Assembly: GCF_007558815.1 (NCBI RefSeq)
Contig: NZ_VLTJ01000028.1
Location: 1-64,000, forward strand
Direction: 5' to 3'
DNA from: Verticiella sediminum
Lineage (GTDB): Bacteria; Pseudomonadota; Gammaproteobacteria; Burkholderiales; Burkholderiaceae_B
Length of the DNA stretch: 64,000 bases
Shown: one piece after another, positions 35,473-45,235 of the stretch
Layout of the letters: each line of letters starts with the position of its first letter
Numbering within the stretch: position 1 is the stretch's first letter
The notes under the pieces: generated by a model
What the model was told of the DNA's origin: nothing
What the model saw: only the letters and a program-made list of their open reading frames with translations
Database searches by the model: none
Made by a program: the position numbers and the translations under genes

Positions 35473-35991
35473 CTACCGCGCGCCGGCGCCGCCTTCACCC
35501 ACGCGCTCGAGCAGCACGCGGGTCTCGAACTTGGCGCGATGCACCGAGAAGAAGCTGCGCACATTGCGCACGTTCGACGACGCGTTGAACAGACGCCCGA
35601 CCAGTGCGTGATATGCCGCCATGTCGGACGCACCGACGATGACCACGAAGTCCGGCCCGCCCGACACCCGGTAGCACTGCAGCACCGCGGATTCGACCAC
35701 CGCCCTGGCCTCGAAGGCGGCCAGACGCTCGGCCGACTGGACATCCAGCGTCACTTCGACGATGGCCGTCAGCGGCAGGCCCACGACAGCCGGATCGATC
35801 AGCGCGACGACGCCCTGGATCACTCCGAGCTCGCGCAGGCGCCGGACCCGACGCAGGCAGGTGGGCGCCGAACTGAACACGCGCTCGGCGAGTTCCTGAT
35901 TGGTCAGGGCAGCGTCCTGCTGGAGCTGGACCAGGATGCGATGGTCGAGCTCGTCCAGCAAGATCGCATTATCGACGGATGAATCCACCAT
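35473..35991 (-). CDS. Lrp/AsnC family transcriptional regulator
   Basis: A 172-residue feast/famine regulator. The N-terminal helix-turn-helix spans ~residues 13-60 (LDELDHRILVQLQQDAALTNQELAERVFSSAPTCLRRVRRLRELGVI) and the C-terminal RAM ligand domain follows. The C terminus (VGEGGAGAR) is slightly longer than usual. It is divergent from glmS across an AT-rich 156-base region. Its target is not evident; a neighbouring transporter is the simplest guess. Confidence 0.93.
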   Translation of the reverse strand: MVDSSVDNAILLDELDHRILVQLQQDAALTNQELAERVFSSAPTCLRRVRRLRELGVIQGVVALIDPAVVGLPLTAIVEVTLDVQSAERLAAFEARAVVESAVLQCYRVSGGPDFVVIVGASDMAAYHALVGRLFNASSNVRNVRSFFSVHRAKFETRVLLERVGEGGAGAR

Positions 35992-36147
35992 TTTCTATCA
36001 ATCAATGAACGATAATTTCATGTCTATTGAAGGCCACAGAATCATTCCAATATTGGCTTGATTCTGCAATTTAATTTCTCGCCAATCTCGCCAGAATACC
36101 CGCCATCAGGCGCGCTGCCTACAGCGCGGGCATTACCGGAGAACATC

Positions 36148-37983
36148 ATGTGCGGCATCGTCGGCGCGGCTGCCCTGGGCAGCGACATCACTCCCATCCT
36201 TCTCGAAGGCCTGCAGCGGCTCGAATACCGCGGCTATGACTCCTGCGGCATCGCCGTCCACATGGACGGCGAGCCGCGACGTACGCGCAGCACCTCCCGC
36301 GTCGCCGATCTGCGCGCGCTGATCGCCAGCGAAGGCCTGCAAGGCTCGACCGGCATCGCGCACACGCGCTGGGCCACGCACGGCGCGCCGGCCACCCACA
36401 ACGCCCACCCGCACTTCTCCGGGCGTCCGGGCGGCAAGGCCCGCCTGGCCCTGGTGCACAACGGCATCATCGAGAACCACGACGAACTGCGCACCGAGCT
36501 GCAGGCCGTCGGCTACGTGTTCGAGAGCCAGACCGACACCGAAGTCATCGCCCACCTGGTCGACCACCTCTACGTGGACGACCTCTTCCAGGCGCTGCAG
36601 CAGGCCGTGCGCCGCCTGCAGGGCGCCTATGCCATCGCCGCGTTCTGCCGCGAGGAACCGCACCGCGTGGTGGGCGCGCGCAACGGCTCGCCCCTGGTGG
36701 TCGGCCGCGGCGAAGGCGCGAACTACCTGGCCTCCGATGCCCTGGCGCTGGCCGGCACCACCGAGCGCATCCAGTACCTGGAAGACGGCGACGTCGTCGA
36801 CGTGCAACCCGGCGGCGTGTGGATCGTCGACCTCGACGGCCACCCCGCCCAGCGCGAAGAGCACGTCGTGCCCGCCTACACCGGCGCAGCCGAACTGGGC
36901 CCGTACCGGCACTTCATGCAGAAGGAAATCTTCGAGCAGCCGCGGGCCATCGCCGACACCCTGCAGGACCTGGACAGCGTCACGCCGGAATTCTTCGGCG
37001 ACGGCGCCTACTCGATCTTCACCGAGACCGATTCCGTCCTCATCCTGGCCTGCGGCACCAGCTACTACGCCGGGCTGACCGCCAAGTACTGGATCGAGGC
37101 GCTCGCCGCCATCCCGGTTGCCGTCGAGATCGCCAGCGAGTACCGCTACCGCACCAGCGTGCCCAATCCGCGCACCCTGGTCGTGACCATCTCGCAGTCC
37201 GGCGAAACCGCGGACACCCTTGCCGCGCTCAAGCACGCGCGCAAGCTCGGCATGCAGAACACCCTCACCATCTGCAACGTCGCCACCAGCGCCATGGTGC
37301 GCGAGTGCAGGCTCAACTTCATCACGCGCGCGGGCGTGGAGATCGGCGTGGCCTCCACCAAGGCCTTCACCACCCAGCTCACCGCCCTCTTCCTGCTCGC
37401 CCTCTCGCTGGCCCAGGTGCGCGGCCGTCTCACCGAAGACGCCGAGGCCGGCCACCTCGCCGCCCTGCGCGGCATGCCCGGCGCCGTCCAGGCCGCGCTC
37501 GCGCTCGAACCGCACATCATCGCCTGGGCCGACGCCTTCGCCCGCCGCGAGAACGCCCTCTTCCTCGGCCGTGGCATGCACTATCCCATCGCCCTCGAAG
37601 GCGCCTTGAAGCTCAAGGAAATCAGCTACATCCACGCCGAGGGCTACCCCGCCGGCGAACTCAAGCACGGCCCGCTCGCGCTCGTCACCGAGCAGATGCC
37701 CGTCGTCACCGTCGCGCCCAACAACGAGCTGCTGGAAAAGCTCAAGTCCAACCTGCAGGAAGTGCGCGCGCGCGGCGGCCAGCTCTACGTCTTCGGCGAC
37801 ACCGGCACCCGCATCCCCTCGGAGCCGGGCGTGTACGTCATCCAGCTCCCGGAATACTACGGCTTGCTGTCGCCGATCGTGCACACCATTCCGCTGCAGC
37901 TACTGGCCTATCACACCGCGATAGCGCGGGGGACGGACGTGGACAAGCCGAGGAATCTGGCGAAGAGTGTGACGGTGGAGTGA
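36148..37983 (+). CDS. glmS: glutamine-fructose-6-phosphate aminotransferase (isomerizing)
   Basis: First enzyme of UDP-GlcNAc synthesis, making glucosamine-6-phosphate from fructose-6-phosphate and glutamine. It has 611 residues. The N-terminal glutaminase starts MCGIVGA, with Cys2 as nucleophile after Met removal. Two SIS domains follow and the C terminus has the conserved [15 protein letters not shown]. The start is fixed by the Cys requirement and preceded by CCGGAGAAC. Upstream, TTGAAG-N16-AATATT near 36027-36054 is a weak promoter match. No glmS-ribozyme-like leader was recognised, as expected outside Firmicutes. Confidence 0.98.
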   Translation: MCGIVGAAALGSDITPILLEGLQRLEYRGYDSCGIAVHMDGEPRRTRSTSRVADLRALIASEGLQGSTGIAHTRWATHGAPATHNAHPHFSGRPGGKARLALVHNGIIENHDELRTELQAVGYVFESQTDTEVIAHLVDHLYVDDLFQALQQAVRRLQGAYAIAAFCREEPHRVVGARNGSPLVVGRGEGANYLASDALALAGTTERIQYLEDGDVVDVQPGGVWIVDLDGHPAQREEHVVPAYTGAAELGPYRHFMQKEIFEQPRAIADTLQDLDSVTPEFFGDGAYSIFTETDSVLILACGTSYYAGLTAKYWIEALAAIPVAVEIASEYRYRTSVPNPRTLVVTISQSGETADTLAALKHARKLGMQNTLTICNVATSAMVRECRLNFITRAGVEIGVASTKAFTTQLTALFLLALSLAQVRGRLTEDAEAGHLAALRGMPGAVQAALALEPHIIAWADAFARRENALFLGRGMHYPIALEGALKLKEISYIHAEGYPAGELKHGPLALVTEQMPVVTVAPNNELLEKLKSNLQEVRARGGQLYVFGDTGTRIPSEPGVYVIQLPEYYGLLSPIVHTIPLQLLAYHTAIARGTDVDKPRNLAKSVTVE

Positions 37984-37999
37984 AAAGGCTGGCTGCGGG

Positions 38000-39091
38000 C
38001 TATGCCTCGGCGCTCAAGCCGCCCACATGGCGGGTCGACCGGTCCACTTCGACACCCAGTTTGTCGGCCGCTGCCAGGATCGCCGACCATGTGGCGCCAT
38101 CGACCGGAATGCCGTGCGCCCGCCGCTCTGTGCAGGCCCGCCGCTCCGGCTCGCCGGCAAGCATCACCGCCTCCACGCCATCCTGCGGCGGCGACGCGGT
38201 GACCCAGTCCAGGCAGGCCAGCGTCTGCTCGGCGAAGCCTTGCGCATCGCCCAGCCTTGCCGGATCGATCAGGATGGTGAGCATGCCGTTGAGCACACGC
38301 TTCTTGCCTTCGTCCGGGCCGTGAACCGCCAGGCCGGCGGCCAGTGCGCCGCCAAGGATTTCGCAGGCCAGCGACAAGCCGAAGCCCTTGTGTTCACCGA
38401 ACGGCAATAACGCGCCGAGCGGACCGACCACGGCATGCGCCGGGTTGGTCGTGGACCGGCCCTCGTGGTCGAGCAACTGGCCCGGTGCCAAGGGCACGCC
38501 CTTGTTGTAGGCCACGCGTGCCTTGCCTTGCGCGATCACGCTGGTGGCCAGGTCGAGAATGAAAGGCTCGCGGCCCTCGATCGGTATCCCGATGGCGAAC
38601 GGATTCGTGCCCAGGCGGGCGTCGCGCCCGCCCCATGCGGCAACGAGTGGACGCGAGATCACGTTGACGAAATGGACGGACACCAGCCCTGCGGCGACGG
38701 CCATCTCGGCCCATTCGCCGATACGGCCGAGGTGATGGGCGTTGCCCAGCGCCATGATGCAGGTGCCGTGCTCGCGCGCGCGTTCGATACCCATCGCCAT
38801 GGCGGCATGGCCGATCGACTGGCCGAAGCCAGTCTGCCCGTCCAGGGCGAGCATGGGGCCTTGATCGATGCGAATCCGGGGCTGCGCGTTGGGCTTCAGG
38901 CTGCCTTCCAGGTAGGCCTCCACATAGCGCGGCAGCATGCCGATGCCGTGCGAGTCATGGCCATACAAGTTGGCCCGCACCAGGTTCTCGCTGACGAGGT
39001 CCACCTCGCGCGCATCGCTGCCGAAGCCTCGCACGATCTCGCGCACGACATCGCACAGGGGCTCGGATTCGAATCGATGAAAATCCGCCAT
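38000..39091 (-). CDS. Ldh family oxidoreductase (malate/L-lactate/ureidoglycolate dehydrogenase type)
   Basis: A 363-residue NAD(P)-dependent dehydrogenase of the LDH2/MDH2 family, unrelated to classical lactate dehydrogenases. YGHDSHGIGMLPRYVE (His45, His48) carries the catalytic His of this family, and GTNPFAIGIP and GEHKGFGLSLACEILGG are family blocks. Members oxidise L-lactate, malate, ureidoglycolate or other 2-hydroxy acids; the sequence alone does not decide. The gene is only 16 bases from the glmS stop in convergent orientation, so there is very little room for a terminator. Confidence 0.9.
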   Translation of the reverse strand: MADFHRFESEPLCDVVREIVRGFGSDAREVDLVSENLVRANLYGHDSHGIGMLPRYVEAYLEGSLKPNAQPRIRIDQGPMLALDGQTGFGQSIGHAAMAMGIERAREHGTCIMALGNAHHLGRIGEWAEMAVAAGLVSVHFVNVISRPLVAAWGGRDARLGTNPFAIGIPIEGREPFILDLATSVIAQGKARVAYNKGVPLAPGQLLDHEGRSTTNPAHAVVGPLGALLPFGEHKGFGLSLACEILGGALAAGLAVHGPDEGKKRVLNGMLTILIDPARLGDAQGFAEQTLACLDWVTASPPQDGVEAVMLAGEPERRACTERRAHGIPVDGATWSAILAAADKLGVEVDRSTRHVGGLSAEA

Positions 39092-39185
39092 GAATGACTG
39101 TCTCCGTTATGTTTTGCAAGCGCCACCCACCGCCAGGGTTGTGAGAGCTTGGTGGCCGAAGGCCTTGAAGTGCGGGCCCCCGTCG

Positions 39186-39743
39186 TCAGGATAGCCGCTC
39201 GCGCGATAGCGTGGCGAGCTTGCCGCTACCGGCGGATACGGGCGGATGGCCCGCCCAATGCGCCGCCACCGCCCCGCCCGTCCCCAGCAGCGGGTCGGTA
39301 GGCGGCGCGGGCAAATCCGCGATGGCGCGGCGCTGCGCCTCGGTGGCCGGAGCGGTCTGCAAGTCGGGAGACTGGCCGGGCGGATAGGCGGCCACGACCT
39401 CGAAGTCGGCGGTGGCGCTCAGGCATTGATGGGCCGTGCCGGCGGGAAGCAGGATACCGTCGCCGGGCCCGACCTCCACGGTGCGGCCCGCCTCGGCGCC
39501 GAGCCGCAGGCGCGCCCTGCCCCGGGCTACGCCCAGCACTTCGTGGGCATGGGCGTGATAGTGCACGTAGGGATAGACCTCGCCGCGCCAGCCGCCCTGC
39601 CAGCCGTGCGCGGCGAAGCGTGTTTCGAAGGCGCGCGCGGCGTCTTCGTCCGCCGGGATGGCGCCAAGGTACAGGATGACCGGCCAGCGCGGATGATTGG
39701 GCGCGCACGCCGCGGGGGCGAAGTGCAGGGTATGGATTGGCAT
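39186..39743 (-). CDS. cupin domain protein (YjlB-like)
   Basis: A 185-residue single-domain cupin. The metal-binding motifs are recognisable: VHYHAHAHEVLGVARG for the first cupin block and GDGILLPAGTAHQCLS for the second. It resembles the YjlB group of uncharacterised cupins. The region around it is a loose series of minus-strand metabolic genes, and no operon partner is evident. Confidence 0.85.
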   Translation of the reverse strand: MPIHTLHFAPAACAPNHPRWPVILYLGAIPADEDAARAFETRFAAHGWQGGWRGEVYPYVHYHAHAHEVLGVARGRARLRLGAEAGRTVEVGPGDGILLPAGTAHQCLSATADFEVVAAYPPGQSPDLQTAPATEAQRRAIADLPAPPTDPLLGTGGAVAAHWAGHPPVSAGSGKLATLSRERLS

Positions 39744-39831
39744 CGGGCTTTCCCACCAGACAAAGTTCTCGGCCCCTGCGGCAAGTTCCAGGCCCGCGCC
39801 GGGCGTGGCGGCGCGAGGCCTCGAGCGACGA

Positions 39832-40653
39832 TCAGGACGCAGGCACGGGCAACGCCGGGTACGTCCAGCCCGCGAAATGCGCGAGGTTCACCAGAAAGTG
39901 CACCGCCACGGAGGCGGCCAGGCCGCCGCGCAGGAAAGCCCAGCCATAGCCCAGGCCAGCCAGGCCGCCGAGCATGGCCCAGGCCCAGCCGCCGCCGGCG
40001 TGAGCCAGGCCGAACACCGCGGCGGACAGCAGGACAGGCACGACGGGGCGGGTCGGCCAGCGGCGCATCCATGCGCCCTGCAGATAGCCGCGAAACAACA
40101 GCTCCTCGGTGACGCAGACGAGCAACAGGTTGTTGGCCGCCCACAAGAGGCCGACCGCGGGCCAGCCGGGCGCCCACGCTACCGCGCCCAAGGCGCTCGC
40201 CAACCCCAGGCAGACGGCCAGGGTGAGCGGCGCCAGCGTCAGCACCGTCCGGCACGCGCGGCCGGCGTCTGTCGTACGCACCACCCACGGGCAGGCAAGC
40301 AGCAGCCACACGCCGATCCAGGGTTTGTCGAGGTTGAGGTGGAAACCGGCCGCCGGCGCGCCCGGTAGCGGGGGCGGCAAGGGCACGCATACGTTGTCGG
40401 TACCGGGCAGCAGATGCAGCGCCAGGGCGGCCGCCAGACAGACGAAAACGGCATGGCCTGCCACGCGCACGGCTCGACCCCGTTGACGGACGGCCACACC
40501 GACGCCGAGCAGCGGGATCAGCCATGCCAGCGCGGTAGTGTCCAGGCGGCTACCGCAGGCCCAGGCCAGGCCGCCCCCCACGGCCAGGGCGGCAAGCCAG
40601 AGTCGAACCGAGGATGCGGCGGGCCAGGATGAGAACAGTCCGGATACGGGCAT
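39832..40653 (-). CDS. CPBP family intramembrane metalloprotease
   Basis: A 273-residue membrane protein with about eight helices. The CPBP/Abi catalytic motifs are present: TEELLFRGYL (Glu-Glu and Arg), FGLAHAGGG (His) and VHFLVNLAH (His and Asn). Family members are related to CAAX prenyl proteases and act in protein processing or peptide immunity. Neither substrate nor partner is visible in the neighbourhood. Confidence 0.9.
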   Translation of the reverse strand: MPVSGLFSSWPAASSVRLWLAALAVGGGLAWACGSRLDTTALAWLIPLLGVGVAVRQRGRAVRVAGHAVFVCLAAALALHLLPGTDNVCVPLPPPLPGAPAAGFHLNLDKPWIGVWLLLACPWVVRTTDAGRACRTVLTLAPLTLAVCLGLASALGAVAWAPGWPAVGLLWAANNLLLVCVTEELLFRGYLQGAWMRRWPTRPVVPVLLSAAVFGLAHAGGGWAWAMLGGLAGLGYGWAFLRGGLAASVAVHFLVNLAHFAGWTYPALPVPAS

Positions 40654-40805
40654 GATGATCCCGGGTCGACGCCTAACGGTGCGCGCGCCAAGCGTCGACC
40701 CGGACAGCAGGACGGGCCGCCATCATGCCACGATGTGTCGCGCAAATGCCTGGAGGCCGCGACAGATCGGATTGCGGCGGGTGGCGCCAGGCGACGACAA
40801 GCTGC

Positions 40806-41594
40806 TCACGCCGTTGGCGGCAGAACCCGACGGCGTGCCAGGGCGAGGATCTGCTGCGCCTGGGCGCGCATCGCATGATCGATCATCTGCCCCCGATAGC
40901 TGACCGCCCCGCTTCCCGCCGCTTCGGCGTCTGCCAACGTGTGGAGCAGACCGGTTGCGTGGTCGATGTCCGCTGGCGTGGGTGCAAAGACCTCGTTGGC
41001 GACGCCGGCATGCGCTGGGTGGATCGGCACGGCCCCGGCAAAGCCCAGGGCCGTCGCGCGCCGGCACAGGAGGCGCACTGCGTCCAGGTCGTCCAGGCGC
41101 GTGCCGATGATGCTCGCCATGGGATAGGACGCGCCGCCGGTGCGGCTGTCCAGGACGGTCTTGGAAGCCAGGTAGCGCTGTTCGGTACATTCCAATGTAG
41201 GTAGGAATCCCATGGCGCGGGAAACGTCGCCCGAGACCGGCCCGCCGACCAGGGCCATCAGGGCCTGGCAGCGTCGGCTGGCGGCGGCAAGCTGCCGGGC
41301 GTCGTACAGGCCGATGGCGGTCTCGGGCAGCGGCAGGATGCCGACCGAGCCCAGCGGCATCCCGTCCGCGCTGCCGCCCTCGTGCCACGCATTGATCCTG
41401 ACGAAGGGCGCGATGCCCATGTCGCGCAGCAGCGGTATGGCTACGCGAGTCAGGGCCCGCGTTTCGTCCTTCAGCGCAGGCGGTACGGCATCCTCGAGAT
41501 CCGGGATGACCGCGTCGGGCCCATGGCGGGCGACTTTGCGCACCCAGTCGAGCTTGTGCGCGGGAATGAACAGCATGGAATGGATGGGCCGCAT
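40806..41594 (-). CDS. HpcH/HpaI aldolase / citrate lyase beta (CitE-like) family protein
   Basis: A 262-residue TIM-barrel lyase of the CitE-like group, cleaving or forming C-C bonds next to a CoA thioester or oxo acid. LFIPAHKLDWVRKVARHGPDAVIPDLEDAVPP is the N-terminal family signature. The metal-binding Glu lies in LPLPETAIGL and the Asp in GDVSRAMG. CIPI-type IHPAHAGVANEVFAPT near the end is also diagnostic. Possible activities include malyl-CoA, citramalyl-CoA or 3-hydroxy-3-methylglutaryl-CoA cleavage; no CoA ligase gene is adjacent. Confidence 0.88.
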   Translation of the reverse strand: MRPIHSMLFIPAHKLDWVRKVARHGPDAVIPDLEDAVPPALKDETRALTRVAIPLLRDMGIAPFVRINAWHEGGSADGMPLGSVGILPLPETAIGLYDARQLAAASRRCQALMALVGGPVSGDVSRAMGFLPTLECTEQRYLASKTVLDSRTGGASYPMASIIGTRLDDLDAVRLLCRRATALGFAGAVPIHPAHAGVANEVFAPTPADIDHATGLLHTLADAEAAGSGAVSYRGQMIDHAMRAQAQQILALARRRVLPPTA

Positions 41595-41673
41595 GCGTCT
41601 TCATCACATCGGAAGGCGGCCGCGTCCCGACGCGCCGGCCAGACCGCCGGTGAGCTGAGGCCAGGGCGGGGCC

Positions 41674-42165
41674 TCAGGCCGCGGCCGCAGGGTTCAGGGT
41701 GCGCTCGGCCAGCCGGGTGATGTCCTGGTCGGTGCGCTTCTCGTCGGCCAGCGTGTTCTGCAGGGTGACGCTATCCTGCCCCAACTGCAGATGCCTGGCC
41801 CAACTGGCCAGCGAGCCGTACACAGCCATCTTGTAGTGCTTCATGCGCTGCACGGACACCACGAGCGCCGCATCGCTCAGTTCGGGATCGTCCAGCCTGT
41901 CGCTCCACCGGCCGGCCTCGCGCAGCATGGCGCCCATGGAGCTGTCGTGATGCGCCGCCGGCTCCGCACCCTGGGCCTGCAGCAGAGCATCCAGGCGCTC
42001 GCACTGACGCGCGGTTTCCTCCGCCTGGCGCGACAGGAACTGCGTCAAGTCGCGCGCCGCCGCACGCCCAGCGAGCGCGTTCAGGCCGTCGGCCATCAGC
42101 GCCTCGGCGGACCGCAGTTCCTGCAGCTCCGCGATGTACATGTCTCGAAATCCGTCGTGCTTCAT
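41674..42165 (-). CDS. DUF892 ferritin-like protein (YciE/YciF type)
   Basis: A 163-residue four-helix protein of DUF892, related to ferritin-like stress proteins. MYIAELQELRSAEALM opens the family and Glu and His residues are spread over the helices, but no clear di-iron EXXH pair was counted. Such genes are induced by general stress in enterobacteria. The neighbouring small hydrophilic protein at 42570 points the other way. The start follows GAGGAACTC. Confidence 0.9.
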   Translation of the reverse strand: MKHDGFRDMYIAELQELRSAEALMADGLNALAGRAAARDLTQFLSRQAEETARQCERLDALLQAQGAEPAAHHDSSMGAMLREAGRWSDRLDDPELSDAALVVSVQRMKHYKMAVYGSLASWARHLQLGQDSVTLQNTLADEKRTDQDITRLAERTLNPAAAA

Positions 42166-42569
42166 GAGTTCCTCCGCAAAGACAAGGGTTCGAGGGCATC
42201 ACCCCTGCAGGATTCGGGCCAGTGGCGCAGGCGGCAGGCGGTACGCCGCTTGCGGGTATCGAGGCAGGCGAGTGCATTCGCATATCGCCCTGCACGAGGA
42301 TCCCGTATGCCCCCGACGTTCGCCCGCCCCGTACCCGGAGCGCCCCACCTCGACAGCGGGCCAAGGCTGCTGCTGCGCCCGTACGGATTCATCGCCAAGC
42401 TTCAGCGCGATTTACAAAGCAGCGTGTTCGAGACGCGCATCCTGCTCGAGCGTGCGCGTTGTCTCCGGCCCCCGACGCCACGCGCACGTTCTGCCTGTGT
42501 CTTCGAACACCCGCCGGCCGACCGGGGGCAATGGCCCGCGTCCGTCTGTTCTCAATCACGGAGCACACC
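42166..42569. other. 404-base intergenic region
   Basis: Divergent region between the DUF892 gene and the small hydrophilic protein gene. Frames run through it (for example from an ATG at 42307) but their translations are Pro/Arg-rich and unlike any family, so none was accepted. No promoter of good quality was recognised. Confidence 0.5.
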
Positions 42570-42788
42570 ATGACATCCAAAGTCGACATCGCCAACGACG
42601 TGCAGAAAGGCATCGAGAAAGCCAACCGCAGCGACGATGACAAAGCGCGCGACACCACGGAAGCCCATCGCGCCACACGTTTCGACGGCAACCCCGACCC
42701 CGCGCCCGACAGCAAGCCAGGCGTCTTCAAGCCGCGCGACGACACCCCGTGGCACCTGGAAAAGAAAAGCGGGCCGCGCAACCCGTGA
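42570..42788 (+). CDS. small hydrophilic protein of unknown function (72 aa)
   Basis: The frame starts with an ATG after ACGGAGCACACC, a good ribosome site. The product is strongly charged and probably disordered: an N-terminal helical part (SKVDIANDVQKGIEKANRS) and then Asp-, Pro- and Lys-rich sequence with the pattern GNPDPAPDSKPG. No family was recognised. Its closeness to a DUF892 stress protein gene suggests a stress role, which is inference only. Confidence 0.6.
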   Translation: MTSKVDIANDVQKGIEKANRSDDDKARDTTEAHRATRFDGNPDPAPDSKPGVFKPRDDTPWHLEKKSGPRNP

Positions 42789-42889
42789 TGCCAGACCGCG
42801 GTGGAGCGGAACGTTGTGTGCGCCCTGTCACCGAACGGCGAAGCGCTGGTCGGCTTATTTTGGTGTAAATGGGCGCATTATGGGTTCCC

Positions 42890-43545
42890 ATGATCCGCAC
42901 CGACTCCGTCCAGATCACCCTGGAGATTCTCGGTCTGATCGCCGGCATCGACGAGTTCAAGGAGGGCGCCTGGCGCGCCCTGGGCACGCTGGCGCCTGAC
43001 CGGCTGCCCTGACCGAGAACCCCATCCGGCAATTGCACCGCGACCTGCTGACCCACAGCGACAAAGACTCCTGGCATCGCGGCACCTACAAGACCACCAC
43101 CAACAGCGTGGCCGCGTTCGACGAACACGGCAAGCCGCTGGACGTGGTATTCGAGACCGCCACGCCCTTCGACACGCCGCGTCTGATGGCCGAACTGCTG
43201 GCCTGGTTCAACGAAGAACGCGGCGCCGGGCGCTTGCACCCCTTGCTGCGCATCGGTATCTGGATCGTGGTGTTCCTGGAGATCCACCTCTGCCAGGACG
43301 GCAACGGCCGCCTGAGCCGAGTGTTGACCACTCTCCTGCTGTTGCAGTCCGGCTATGCGCATGTGCCCTACAGCTCGCTCGAAAGGGTGATCGAGCAGAA
43401 CAAGGAAGGCTACTACCTGGCGCTGCGCCAGACCCAGGGCGGCATCCGCAGCGATGCCCCGCACTGGCAGCCCTGGCTAGAATTCTTCCTCCGTTGGAAA
43501 AGCAAGGCCGACAGGAGACGTCAGTGGATGTCCCTGGACATCGCA
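42890..43545 (+). pseudogene. fic gene remnant, internally deleted and truncated
   Basis: The first 40 codons from ATG 42890 match the N terminus of Fic proteins (VQITLEILGLIAGIDEFKEG, then WRALGTLAPDRLP) but stop at 43010-43012. The Fic core continues in another frame from 43012 (TENPIRQLHRDLLTHSDKD). About 60-70 residues that separate these blocks in intact relatives are missing; they include the inhibitory (S/T)xxxE(G/N) helix. The active-site loop reads HLCQDGNGRLSR instead of HPFxDGNGRxxR: the His is kept but Pro and Phe are lost. The C-terminal part ends after WLEFFLR and runs into the antisense of mnmE. The gene is almost certainly non-functional. Confidence 0.8.
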
Positions 43546-44982
43546 TCACTTCCCGATGCAGAACCGCGAAAAAATCACCCCCAGCAGGTCGTCGCTGGTG
43601 AACTGCCCGGTGATCGAGGCCAGCGCGTTGTGCGCCAACCGCAGTTCCTCGGCAAAGAGATCCAGCACCCGGTCGTCCTCGGCGGCATGCTCTGCAGCAA
43701 GCGCGAAATGCTCGTCCGCCTCGTTGAGCGCGGCGATGTGGCGTTCGCGCGCAAGGTAAGGGGATTCGGCGCCGGGGTTCCAGCCGGCGATGCGCAGCAG
43801 CTCGGCGCGCAGTTCGGCGAGGCCCGCGCCCTGGCGGGCGGAGATGGGCAGGCCGTCTTGCGGCGGCTGGACGTCTTCGGACAGGAGGTCGACTTTGTTG
43901 TAGACCTTCAGAACGGGGGTGCCGGGCGGAAGGCGCTGGGCGATGGCGGCGTCGATGGCGGGGTCGGCGGCCAGGGCTTCGCGGGCGTCCGAGAGGTTGG
44001 GCCGGTTCGCGTCGGGGCTTTCCGACGGCGCTGCCGCCACGGCCCCGCGCGCGTCCTGCAAATGCAGGATCAAATCCGCCCGTTCGATCTCCTGCCAGGT
44101 GCGCTCGATGCCGATTTTCTCGACGAGGTCCTCGGTGTCGCGTAGACCGGCGGTGTCGACGATGTGCAGGGGCACGCCGTCGATGCTGAGTGCCTGGACG
44201 ACGCGGTCGCGGGTGGTGCCGGCGACGGGGGTGACGATGGCGGCCTCGAAGCCGGCCAGGGCGTTGAGCAGGCTGGACTTGCCGACGTTGGGCTGGCCGG
44301 CCAGGACGACGTGCAGGCCTTCGCGCAGGATGGCGCCCTGGCGGGCGTTGGCGAGGATGGCGGCCAGGGTGTCGCGCAGGCCCTGCAGGGTGTCGCGGGC
44401 CTGGTACTTCTCCAGGAAGTCGATCTCTTCTTCCGGGAAGTCCAGGGTGGCTTCGACGAGCATGCGCAGGTGGACGATGCCGTCGGCCAGGGCGTTCACC
44501 TCGCGCGAGAAGGCGCCCCGCAGGGAGGCGGCGGCGCCGCGGGCGGCGGCTTCGCTGGCGGCGTCGATGAGGTCGGCGACAGCCTCGGCCTGGGCGAGGT
44601 CCATGCGTTCGTTGAGAAAGGCGCGCTGGGTGAACTCGCCGGGCTCGGCCAGGCGCAGGCCGATGTCCCGGCCGGCCTCCAGACAGCGGGCCAGCAGGCG
44701 GCGCAGGACGACGGGGCCGCCGTGGCCCTGGAGTTCGAGGACGTGCTCGCCGGTGTAGGAATGCGGCGCGGGGAAGTACAGGGCAAGCCCTTCGTCGATG
44801 GCGCTGCCATCGGCGTCGCGAAACGGGAGATAGTGCGCATGGCGCGGCGTGAGGTCGTCACGCCCGAGCACGGCGCGCATGACGGGCTCGAGGCCTGCGC
44901 CCGAGAGGCGGATGACACCGATGCCGCCCCGGCCGGGGGCGGTGGCGATGGCGACGATGGGCAGGCTGCGCGTAGCGGACAT
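43546..44982 (-). CDS. mnmE: tRNA uridine-5-carboxymethylaminomethyl modification GTPase
   Basis: Partner of MnmG in making cmnm5U at the wobble position of several tRNAs. It has 478 residues with an N-terminal formyl-THF-binding domain ([17 protein letters not shown]). The GTPase domain is inserted in the helical domain, with G1 [10 protein letters not shown]2/G3 AGTTRD and DTAGLR, and G4 NKVD. The C-terminal FCIGK provides the catalytic Cys. The start was set at the ATG with conserved N terminus; the frame is open 65 codons upstream. It is part of the conserved rpmH-rnpA-yidD-yidC-mnmE group. Confidence 0.97.
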   Translation of the reverse strand: MSATRSLPIVAIATAPGRGGIGVIRLSGAGLEPVMRAVLGRDDLTPRHAHYLPFRDADGSAIDEGLALYFPAPHSYTGEHVLELQGHGGPVVLRRLLARCLEAGRDIGLRLAEPGEFTQRAFLNERMDLAQAEAVADLIDAASEAAARGAAASLRGAFSREVNALADGIVHLRMLVEATLDFPEEEIDFLEKYQARDTLQGLRDTLAAILANARQGAILREGLHVVLAGQPNVGKSSLLNALAGFEAAIVTPVAGTTRDRVVQALSIDGVPLHIVDTAGLRDTEDLVEKIGIERTWQEIERADLILHLQDARGAVAAAPSESPDANRPNLSDAREALAADPAIDAAIAQRLPPGTPVLKVYNKVDLLSEDVQPPQDGLPISARQGAGLAELRAELLRIAGWNPGAESPYLARERHIAALNEADEHFALAAEHAAEDDRVLDLFAEELRLAHNALASITGQFTSDDLLGVIFSRFCIGK

Positions 44983-45188
44983 GGCGTCGGTCGATGATGA
45001 GAGGATCGCGGGCTGGGCGGCAAGGCGACGGCCCGAGGCCCTGGCCGCTATTGTGTAGCGAATGAAGGCGACGGACCATCTGTGCCCGGACGGGTTCACG
45101 TGGCCTACGGCGCTCGGCTGGCCGCGCGGGAAGCTTCTTCCCGGGCCGCGCCGCACCTGCCTCGTATCATCCCCCACCCTGCAAAAGC

Positions 45189-45214
45189 CGACGGGCGGCC
45201 TCGGCCGCCCGTCG
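45189..45214 (-). terminator. intrinsic terminator of yidC
   Basis: 10-bp stem CGACGGGCGG/CCGCCCGTCG with a 6-base loop, 22 bases past the yidC stop and followed on the minus strand by GCTTTTGC. It separates yidC from mnmE, so mnmE should have its own promoter in the 200 bases that follow. Confidence 0.8.
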
Positions 45215-45235
45215 CTGCGTACTACGCCGCCGGCA

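Noticed and set aside
31461-35744. 1427-codon minus-strand open frame
   Set aside because: It crosses hydA, the Rpn gene and the MFS gene in wrong frames. The translation is low-complexity Arg/Ala/Gly and matches no giant protein family.
36000-36147. glmS ribozyme/riboswitch in the glmS leader
   Set aside because: The leader is short and AT-rich, without the conserved core; the ribozyme is known from Firmicutes and relatives.
42190-42215. tRNA-like GGTTCGAGG sequence
   Set aside because: The flanks do not form acceptor, D or anticodon arms; chance match.
42307-42573. 88-codon frame between the DUF892 gene and the small hydrophilic protein gene
   Set aside because: No ribosome site, Pro/Arg-rich composition, and overlap with the better supported start at 42570.
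43546-44145. Continuation of the fic reading frame across the mnmE 3' end
   Set aside because: After WLEFFLR the translation loses all Fic similarity and equals the antisense of mnmE, so it is not a real C-terminal domain.
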